In this document: one piece after another, positions 30,366 to 36,316 of the stretch
How positions within the stretch are numbered: the first letter of the stretch is position 1
Layout of the letters: each line of letters begins with the position of its first letter
Source of the DNA: Lachnospiraceae bacterium
GTDB taxonomy: Bacteria; Bacillota; Clostridia; Lachnospirales; Lachnospiraceae
Assembly: GCA_021202635.1 (NCBI GenBank)
Contig: JAJQCQ010000067.1
Location: 1 to 36,316 of the forward strand
Direction of reading: 5' to 3'
Length of the DNA: 36,316 nt
Notes under the pieces: generated by a model
Told to the model about the DNA's origin: nothing
Seen by the model: only the letters and a program-made list of their open reading frames with translations
Database searches by the model: none
Translations under genes and position numbers: made by a program

Positions 30366-31440
30366 CAAAATACTCCTTCCCGGATAAAATATCCCGTTTC
30401 ATCTGTGCTTTCAGTTCTTCAACGGAAATAAATTTCTGTTCCGGACGTCGAAAGGTACGCAGCAAAACCCTTACCTTTCGCCCGTACAGATTTTCGTGTA
30501 CACCATACAGATACGTCTCCACACCGAGAAACGTACCGTCTACCGTCGGCTTATAGCCGATGTTGGTAATTCCATGATAAATGACACCGCTTTTCCAAAG
30601 ACGGCTCTCAGCCGCCGGTCTGCCCTGTTCTTCTCCGCAAAGCTGCGCAGCGGCAATCGAAGGCTCCTCTGATTCCCCCTGTGGATTGCCGCCGTCTCTT
30701 TCCGAAGCAGTTGTCTGCGCAGATGCTACGCTCTCATCCATGCATCCCGACGCCTGCTCCATCATCACCACATCACTGTAATAAACACCTGGCGGCGGCA
30801 GCAGCTTGTACCCGTCCGGCCGCAGGTTAATGGTCGGCATTCCAATCTTCCGGCCGAGCTGATGGCCATGCAGAATTGTCCCTTCCACCGGATACCAGTC
30901 TCCCATCAGATCACGGACCAGCTCCATATCCGCGCCCGCAAGGGCCTCACGAATATAGGTGCTGCTGATCTCACGGTCACCATAGCACTCTTTCTCGACC
31001 ACGGTAAGCACATAACCATATTTTTTCTGAAGGGCTTCCAGCGTGGCGACATCCCCGCTCCGCTGAAAGCCAAACCGAAAATCCGTACCTACCACGATCT
31101 GTTTTGCACGAAGCTGCCGGCACAGAACCTCGGAGATAAACGTTTCCGGCTCCATCCCCAGGATCTCCGGAACGAACGGACAGCGGATCATGCAGTCAAT
31201 CCCCTGCGTCTCCAGCATATGCCGTTTTTCCTCCGGCGTAAACAAAACCGTCCGGTTCTCCGGCGCAATGGCGAAGACAATCCCGTAATATCCGGCCTTC
31301 TGCAATCGTAAAATCTCATGCAGCAGCTTCTGGTGTCCCCTGTGCAGTCCGTCAAATTTTCCGAGCGTCACCGCAGTTCCCAGCCCGGTACCCGGATTCT
31401 CTTCTATATAAAAATCAGTTGTATCATGTATATATCTCAT
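30355..31440 (-). CDS. ribF: Bifunctional riboflavin kinase/FAD synthetase
   Basis: 361 residues, about 50 longer than usual. It makes FMN and then FAD from riboflavin. The N-terminal adenylyltransferase half has VTLGKFDGLHRGHQKLL (HxGH-type site), VGTDFRFGFQRSGD and ISSTYIREAL. The C-terminal kinase half has GHQLGRKIGMPTINLRP and GVYYSDV, then NIGYKPTVDGTFLGVETYL. Between GVYYSDV and VIYHGITNIG lies a polar, low-complexity insertion of about 55 residues (about 228-284, DNA 30588-30758). The start has only a distant AAAGGA. It sits after truB in the translation operon, as in many Firmicutes. Confidence 0.95.
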   Translation of the reverse strand: MRYIHDTTDFYIEENPGTGLGTAVTLGKFDGLHRGHQKLLHEILRLQKAGYYGIVFAIAPENRTVLFTPEEKRHMLETQGIDCMIRCPFVPEILGMEPETFISEVLCRQLRAKQIVVGTDFRFGFQRSGDVATLEALQKKYGYVLTVVEKECYGDREISSTYIREALAGADMELVRDLMGDWYPVEGTILHGHQLGRKIGMPTINLRPDGYKLLPPPGVYYSDVVMMEQASGCMDESVASAQTTASERDGGNPQGESEEPSIAAAQLCGEEQGRPAAESRLWKSGVIYHGITNIGYKPTVDGTFLGVETYLYGVHENLYGRKVRVLLRTFRRPEQKFISVEELKAQMKRDILSGKEYFGGE

Positions 31441-31512
31441 TCGTCTGCAGAAGATCCTTTTCGTTATTGATCACAACCCGACCATGTACCTGCTGCATGA
31501 TCGGATTGAAAA

Positions 31513-31532
31513 CACAGGCCTGCGGCCTGCCG
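31513..31532 (+). repeat. Weak copy of the palindromic dispersed repeat (copy 6)
   Basis: CAGGCCTGCGGCCTGCCGTT forms a CAGGCC/GGCCTG hairpin and resembles the core of the repeat at 188-224. It lies 20 bp past the truB stop codon, in the gap before ribF. Confidence 0.4.
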
Positions 31533-31552
31533 TTATAATTCATTGCCAGATT

Positions 31553-32671
31553 TCACAGAAACATCATCTCTGCCCGCCAGCGATCCCTTTCTCTTTCATA
31601 ACCATAGACTGCCAGAAATTCTCCGTTCGGCGCGTACAGGCGCAGCTGATCGCTCCGGTGTGGCGGTCCGCTATAATCATCCCCGAAAAGGGCTGCACTT
31701 TCGGCACGTCCGGCAAGCACCATCCAGTTCTCATAGGCCATGCTCCGGCGATCCGAAAATCTCTCATTCAAATCATCGACTCTCCGGAAGCTTTTCATGA
31801 TACTGGCAGAGAGTGGATTCCCGTTCCGGACCAGGCGCTCTGCATCTGCCGATAGCCACACGGCATCCAGATTGGTAAACGCGCAGTCTGTAGAAAAAAT
31901 GCATTTCTCCAGATCATCTGCATCCCGCAGCTCTTCAATCTCCGACAGCCGCCACGTATCTCGCAGTGCAAACGGCCCCACTTCCGTGCGGCACAGCAGG
32001 TCCATACAGCCGCCGCACCCCAGCTTTTCCCCGATGTCATGACAAAGCGTACGGATATATGTCCCCTTCGAACAGCGAACCGTCATCTCCACCCGAATCA
32101 TAGCCTTTGCGCCTTCCAGATCAGACCTGGCGATCTGCCCAATTCTGATCTCATCAATATGGATCGTGCGCGGCTTCCGCTCTACCTCAATGCCCTGGCG
32201 AGCCAGCTCATACAGCTTCCTTCCATTCACCTTCAAAGCTGAATACATCGGGGGAATCTGCTGCTGTTCCCCTGCGAAACCGGCAATGCACCCCCGGATC
32301 TCCTCCTCTGTCAGATACATCGGTCCCGCTTCCGCCAGTTCTGCTTCTCCGGCAGACATCCGCTCCTGTTTCACAGCATCCGGACGGTCAGCAAGAAAAA
32401 CCGGGCATTCCCTCAGAACCTTCCCGGTCATATCCTGCGTATCCGTCGTCCGCCCCAGCAGCAATTCCGCCCGGTACGTCTTATTCCAGTCGGTCAGAAG
32501 CCCGCATACCTTCGTCGCCTTCCCCAGACAAACCGGCAGCACCCCCGTCGCCTCCGGATCCAGCGTCCCCGTATGTCCGATTTTTTTCTGCCGCAAAATG
32601 CCCCTCAGCTTCGCCACCACATCATGCGACGTAAATCCGGGCTCCTTATACACAATCAAAATACCATCCAC
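31553..32671 (-). CDS. truB: tRNA pseudouridine(55) synthase
   Basis: 372 residues, longer than the usual 300. It converts U55 in the T loop of tRNAs. GILIVYKEPGFTSHDVVAKL opens the protein, the catalytic Asp is in GHTGTLDPEATGVLP, and QQIPPMYSALKVNGRKLYEL and SKGTYIRTLCHDIG are the other hallmarks. An insertion of about 30 residues (about 90-118) sits after DMTGKVLRECP, and the C-terminal part is long, ending with a PUA-like LYAPNGEFLAVYGY. GTG at 32671 has GGAGG 8 nt upstream. It follows an unusual 224-bp gap after the DHH phosphoesterase gene. Confidence 0.96.
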   Translation of the reverse strand: MDGILIVYKEPGFTSHDVVAKLRGILRQKKIGHTGTLDPEATGVLPVCLGKATKVCGLLTDWNKTYRAELLLGRTTDTQDMTGKVLRECPVFLADRPDAVKQERMSAGEAELAEAGPMYLTEEEIRGCIAGFAGEQQQIPPMYSALKVNGRKLYELARQGIEVERKPRTIHIDEIRIGQIARSDLEGAKAMIRVEMTVRCSKGTYIRTLCHDIGEKLGCGGCMDLLCRTEVGPFALRDTWRLSEIEELRDADDLEKCIFSTDCAFTNLDAVWLSADAERLVRNGNPLSASIMKSFRRVDDLNERFSDRRSMAYENWMVLAGRAESAALFGDDYSGPPHRSDQLRLYAPNGEFLAVYGYERERDRWRAEMMFL

Positions 32672-32705
32672 ACCATATTCCTCCGGTCAAAGCGCGGATT
32701 TCAAA

Positions 32706-32816
32706 ACGCTCTGAACAGCGAGAGCGTGTCCGAGGGCATCCTGTGGCTGGCTCTCGCGTCCGTCCTTGCACGCTCCTCCACTCTGAGAAAGCCAATGGCT
32801 ACGCACTGCGTGCTCC
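32706..32816 (-). repeat. Nested inverted repeats in the gap between the DHH phosphoesterase gene and truB
   Basis: Seen in the 224-bp gap: ACGCTCT/AGAGCGT (32707-32728); GCGAGAGC/GCTCTCGC (32718-32725 with 32750-32757, 24-bp spacer); and GCACGC/GCGTGC (32768-32773 with 32808-32813) enclosing an AGCC/GGCT hairpin (32790-32800) and a purine-rich AGAGTGGAGGA. The last has the same plan as the stem module at 75-143. No gene is evident. Confidence 0.55.
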
Positions 32817-32895
32817 CGCCATTGCCGCCGGTATTCGTAATCCGGGCTGCCGCCCTGCTTACTCATACCGTCTTGGTTGTCTAATGTACAGCCTC

Positions 32896-33909
32896 TTAGG
32901 CATGCGAGCATGCCACAAGGCTGTCCATTGACAACGCTTTCTCAGTAAATTGTTTCTCCATCAGCAGGGTGATATTGTTGACGACGTCATGCACGCTCCC
33001 CTGCATGGTACATCCTGCCGCGCGTACGTGTCCGCCGCCGCCAAAGTAGCTGGCGATCGCGCTCACATCCAGGATTTCCTTAGAGCGGAGGCTTACCTTG
33101 TATTCATGTACCCCTGTCTCATAAAGGAAAATCGCCGCCTCTGTGCCAGAGGTCTGAAGCAGATTCTCCACAATGCCTTCCATATCCGATGAAGTCACAT
33201 TATAAAACTTCATATCCTTCGCGCGGATTGCACAGAAAATTACCTTTCCTTCCATCAGCAGCATACTTTCGAGGAGCGCCCGCCCCAGAATCTGCTTCTG
33301 GTAATAAGTCTTATCAAAGAAAGTTGCGCTCAGAATCGCCGGATGATTGATTCCCTTTTCCATCAGCTTTGCGGCAATCCGCATCGTGTCCGGAGACGCA
33401 CAGGAGTAGCGGAATACTCCTGTGTCATGCGCAATGCCCATATAAAGCGCTTCTGCCGCGTGAAGCGGAATTTTTTCATCCTCCAGCAATGTGTAGACAA
33501 GCTCACAGGTGGAGCTGGCATCCGGAACAATATAATTCGCGTCCGCATATCCCCGATTGCTGACATGATGATCCACGCAAAGCGTCCGTTTTGCGCGCAG
33601 ACGGTATTGATCAGCCGGGCCAAGGCGCGCCTCGTCTGAGCAGTCCAGGCAGAAGAAAAGATCATATTCCTCCTCTTCACTGAAATCCGTACAGATCTCA
33701 TCCGTGCCATACACGGACGAAAAAGCCACCGGCACCTCTTCCAGATAAATCTTCGCCCGTATCTGCGGATAATTTTCTTTCAGATAGAGATAAAGGCCGA
33801 GACAGGATCCGATCGCGTCCCCATCCGGACGAATGTGTCCTGCCATCGCCACCGTGCCCACTCCCTGTAGTTCATTCGCAAGATTGATCATATCGCCCCA
33901 CCCTTTCAT
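32896..33909 (-). CDS. DHH family phosphoesterase (NrnA type, nanoRNase/pAp phosphatase)
   Basis: 337 residues. Members degrade oligoribonucleotides of 2-5 nt and dephosphorylate pAp. Metal motifs: GHIRPDGDAIGS, FCLDCSDEARLG, CVDHHVSNRGYADANYI (the DHH motif), and HDTGVFRYSCASP. The DHHA1 domain ends with SYFGGGGHVRAAGCTMQG. The last dozen residues (SMDSLVACSHA) go beyond the usual family end and are encoded by a GGCATGC/GCATGCC palindrome. The ATG at 33909 overlaps the rbfA stop as TAATG with GGAG nearby; the ATG at 33891 also fits family length. Its place between rbfA and truB is standard. Confidence 0.93.
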   Translation of the reverse strand: MKGWGDMINLANELQGVGTVAMAGHIRPDGDAIGSCLGLYLYLKENYPQIRAKIYLEEVPVAFSSVYGTDEICTDFSEEEEYDLFFCLDCSDEARLGPADQYRLRAKRTLCVDHHVSNRGYADANYIVPDASSTCELVYTLLEDEKIPLHAAEALYMGIAHDTGVFRYSCASPDTMRIAAKLMEKGINHPAILSATFFDKTYYQKQILGRALLESMLLMEGKVIFCAIRAKDMKFYNVTSSDMEGIVENLLQTSGTEAAIFLYETGVHEYKVSLRSKEILDVSAIASYFGGGGHVRAAGCTMQGSVHDVVNNITLLMEKQFTEKALSMDSLVACSHA

Positions 33910-34292
33910 TATTCTCCGCGCTCCTCCGCCGCCTGCGTATCCGCCTCAATCACCGCGTCAATCTTTTTTGTCATATTGACGCCATACTCGATGGACTGGT
34001 CAAGTATAAATTCCAGTTCCGGCGTATTGCGCAGGTTCAGGCTGCGCGCAAGCTGGCGGCGAATATATCCTACCGCGCTGTTCAGTCCGGCAAGCGTCTC
34101 TTCCGCAGCCTGCTCATTTCCAAGTACGGAAATCCAGGCCTTGCAGGTTTTCAGATCCGGAGCGACCTCCACGGATACCACCGAGGTCATCGGTGCGATC
34201 CGCGGGTCTTTTACCTCCGTCCGGATAATCTCTGACAGCTCTTTTAATACCTCCCCATTGATGCGGGTATTCTTGATACTGTTTTTTCTCAT
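33909..34292 (-). CDS. rbfA: 30S ribosome-binding factor A
   Basis: 127 residues. RbfA helps 16S rRNA maturation and late 30S assembly. The KH-like fold is recognisable: [20 protein letters not shown] followed by [20 protein letters not shown], then [20 protein letters not shown] followed by [10 protein letters not shown]. The ATG overlaps the infB stop by four bases (ATGA), with GAGG inside the infB end. This is the conserved infB-rbfA order. Confidence 0.96.
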   Translation of the reverse strand: MRKNSIKNTRINGEVLKELSEIIRTEVKDPRIAPMTSVVSVEVAPDLKTCKAWISVLGNEQAAEETLAGLNSAVGYIRRQLARSLNLRNTPELEFILDQSIEYGVNMTKKIDAVIEADTQAAEERGE

Positions 34293-36316
34293 CTCGGAAC
34301 CTCTACCATGACATAGGCTTCTACCCTGTCTTCCTCTTTAATATCATTAAACTTCTCAAATACAAAGCCACACTCGAAGCCGGCGCGCACTTCCTTTACA
34401 TCGTCCTTGAATCGCTTCAGGGAGGCCAGCGCACCCTCATAAATCTGCTTATCCTCACGCGTGATGCGTACCTTGCAGTTTCTCTGGAAGATACCATCCA
34501 GCACATAGGAGCCCGCAATCGTACCGACGCCGGACGCCTTGAAGAGCTGACGGATCTCCGCGTGGCCGATGACCTTCTCCTCGTAAATCGGGTCCAGCAT
34601 TCCCTTCATGGCCGCTTCCACATCCGCGATCGCGTCATAGATGACACGGTACAGACGCACATCCACATTCTCTCTCTCCGCAGTCGCCTTGGCCATCACA
34701 TCCGGACGAACGTTAAAGCCTATGATAATCGCGTTTGACGCAGAAGCGAGAATCACATCGGACTCGTTGATCGCGCCAACGCCGCTGTGGATGACCTTGA
34801 CCACCACTTCCTCGTTTGACAGCTTCAGAAGGCTCTGCTTTACCGCCTCTACGGAACCCTGAACATCCGCTTTTACGATCAGATCGAGTTCCTTCAGCTT
34901 GCCGGCCTGAATCTGAGAATACAGATCATCCAGGGACATCCTCATCTTGGTATCCTCGATCATCCGCTCCCTGCCTTCGCTGATAAAGGTCTCCGCAAAG
35001 CTTCGCGCCTCTTTTTCATTGTCCATACAGATGAAAATCTCGCCCGCGTTCGGCACATCCGACAGACCGAGTACCTCTACCGGGGTCGATGGACCCGCCT
35101 GCTTTACCCGGCGTCCCTTATCATCCATCATCGCGCGGATCTTGCCGTGGCAGGCCCCTGCCGCGATCGGATCGCCAACGTGCAGCGTACCCTTCTGTAC
35201 AAGAACGGTCGCCACCGGGCCTTTGCCCTTGTCGAGCTCTGCCTCGATCACCAGACCACGTGCCTTGCGGTTCGGGTTTGCTTTCAGTTCAAGGACTTCC
35301 GCGGTCAGAAGAATCATTTCCAGCAGATTGTCAATTCCCTCGTGGGTATGCGCGGATACCGGTACCATTACTGTGCTGCCGCCCCAGTCTTCGGGGATCA
35401 GCTCATACTCAGAGAGTTCCTGTTTTACGCGCTCAATATTCGCGCTCGGCTTATCAATTTTGTTAATCGCCACAATGATTTCGATTCCGGCAGCTTTCGC
35501 ATGGTTGATCGCCTCAATCGTCTGCGGCATCACACCATCGTCCGCCGCAACGACCAGAATCGCGATATCCGTCGAATTCGCGCCGCGCATACGCATTGCC
35601 GTAAACGCCTCGTGCCCTGGTGTGTCAAGGAACGTAATCTTCTGTCCGTCGATCGAGACTACGTATGCGCCGATATGCTGGGTAATTCCCCCGGCCTCTT
35701 TGTCAATCACATGCGTATGGCGGATCGCGTCAAGCAGGGATGTCTTGCCATGGTCAACATGCCCCATGACGCAGACCACAGGCGGACGGGGAATCATCAG
35801 CTCCTCTTCTTCTTCCTCTTCCTTCAGCAGCTCGCCGATCACATCAACCTTTTCTTCCTTTTCACAGATACAGTTGAATTCAAGGGCAATCTCCTCGGCC
35901 TTATCAAAGTCAATCTCCTGATTCACCGTTACAATCGTCCCCTGCAAAAACAGCTTTTTGATAATGGCGGACGCCTGCATTTTCATCGCTTCCGCCAGCT
36001 CAGAGATCGTCATCTTCTCCGGAAGCGTCAGCGTACGGATGGTCTCTGCCGGCTTCTCCATTGGCTTTGGAGCCGGAGCGGCCGGCTGACCTTTCTTCGT
36101 AGTATTCTTCTGATTGTTCCTCTGATTGTTCTTCTGGCCCGGACGTACATTTTTTTCCATCCGGTCAAGCTTCTCACCCTTATCTGCACGGTTGCGGTCG
36201 CCGCGCTCCGTGCGCTTTCTGCTCTCCTTCTCAAGCGGCTTGGTATCTCCTGACGGCTTCGGAATACTCATGCCACGGCCGCCCTGGCCGCCCCGGCTTC
36301 CGCCGTCCTGGCTGCG
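34289..36316 (-). CDS. infB: Translation initiation factor IF-2 (5' end outside the window)
   Basis: At least 676 residues. The frame is open through 36316 with a Gly/Arg/Gln-rich stretch typical of the IF-2 N-terminal domain, so the ATG at 36271 is internal and the gene starts beyond the window. The N-terminal low-complexity part contains basic and Asn/Gln repeats (NNQRNNQKN). The G domain has [12 protein letters not shown] (G1), [12 protein letters not shown] (G3), NKID (G4) and a SAHTHEG block (G5). The C-terminal fMet-tRNA-binding domain ends near [11 protein letters not shown]. It brings fMet-tRNA to the 30S subunit with GTP. It leads into rbfA. Confidence 0.98.
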   Translation of the reverse strand, partial: RSQDGGSRGGQGGRGMSIPKPSGDTKPLEKESRKRTERGDRNRADKGEKLDRMEKNVRPGQKNNQRNNQKNTTKKGQPAAPAPKPMEKPAETIRTLTLPEKMTISELAEAMKMQASAIIKKLFLQGTIVTVNQEIDFDKAEEIALEFNCICEKEEKVDVIGELLKEEEEEEELMIPRPPVVCVMGHVDHGKTSLLDAIRHTHVIDKEAGGITQHIGAYVVSIDGQKITFLDTPGHEAFTAMRMRGANSTDIAILVVAADDGVMPQTIEAINHAKAAGIEIIVAINKIDKPSANIERVKQELSEYELIPEDWGGSTVMVPVSAHTHEGIDNLLEMILLTAEVLELKANPNRKARGLVIEAELDKGKGPVATVLVQKGTLHVGDPIAAGACHGKIRAMMDDKGRRVKQAGPSTPVEVLGLSDVPNAGEIFICMDNEKEARSFAETFISEGRERMIEDTKMRMSLDDLYSQIQAGKLKELDLIVKADVQGSVEAVKQSLLKLSNEEVVVKVIHSGVGAINESDVILASASNAIIIGFNVRPDVMAKATAERENVDVRLYRVIYDAIADVEAAMKGMLDPIYEEKVIGHAEIRQLFKASGVGTIAGSYVLDGIFQRNCKVRITREDKQIYEGALASLKRFKDDVKEVRAGFECGFVFEKFNDIKEEDRVEAYVMVEVPR

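Noticed and set aside
32706-32816. CRISPR-like array
   Set aside because: The repeats are inverted and unequal, with no direct repeats and no cas genes.
35147-36253. 368-codon plus-strand frame
   Set aside because: Antisense to infB, no domain, no ribosome site.

Overview
This window looks like a housekeeping stretch of a moderately GC-rich Clostridia chromosome, most likely Lachnospiraceae. This is inferred from gene content: a SpoIIM-like and a SpoVB-like protein, ScpA/ScpB, a LoaP-type NusG paralogue, a sodium-pumping biotin decarboxylase cluster, strong GGAGG ribosome sites and several TTG/GTG starts. I cannot name the genus. Nearly everything is on the minus strand, so operons read from high to low coordinates. 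Only the pgsA and SpoVB-like genes are on the plus strand. I see no phage, insertion sequence, CRISPR array or defence system.

Layout from high to low coordinates. (1) 36316-29922 is a translation and RNA-metabolism operon: infB (cut by the window edge), rbfA, an NrnA-type DHH phosphoesterase, truB, ribF and a DUF3592-like membrane protein. It meets the convergent plus-strand SpoVB-like flippase gene (28359-29951) with overlapping 3' ends. (2) 28187-25228 holds an Rrf2 regulator, a cysteine desulfurase and mnmA, a sulfur-transfer and tRNA-thiolation set. (3) 25042-19328 is a five-gene biotin-dependent carboxyl-transfer and Na+ pump cluster: acyl-CoA carboxyltransferase, OadG-like, biotin carrier, OadB and an OadA/5S-type subunit. 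(4) 18972-18040 is a nucleotidyltransferase, followed by tRNA-Pro(GGG). (5) 17714-13501 is an amino-acid ABC transporter operon (ATPase, binding protein, two permeases) ending in a cytidylate-kinase-like gene and a terminator. (6) 13250-12675 is a stand-alone loaP gene, convergent with pgsA (12029-12595), with one perfect two-way terminator between them. (7) 11707-9603 holds DAHP synthase, a siroheme-type dehydrogenase and RNase HI. (8) alaS and rpsU each have their own promoter, followed by a D-Ala-D-Ala carboxypeptidase and a metallophosphoesterase. (9) 4027-424 holds scpA, scpB, a SpoIIM-like gene, a small Cys-pair protein and a DUF362 protein.

The least explained material is non-coding. 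A palindromic repeat of about 35 bp occurs at six places, several right next to stop codons. A larger unit of about 150-165 bp, with base pairs that change together between its two copies, lies at 61-226 and 19028-19180. The rpsU and pgsA leaders are strongly folded on paper. A 110-nt three-stem element lies at 19201-19310. A 41-bp tandem repeat was built from the 3' end of the ABC ATPase gene. All of these were read by eye, with no folding or database search.
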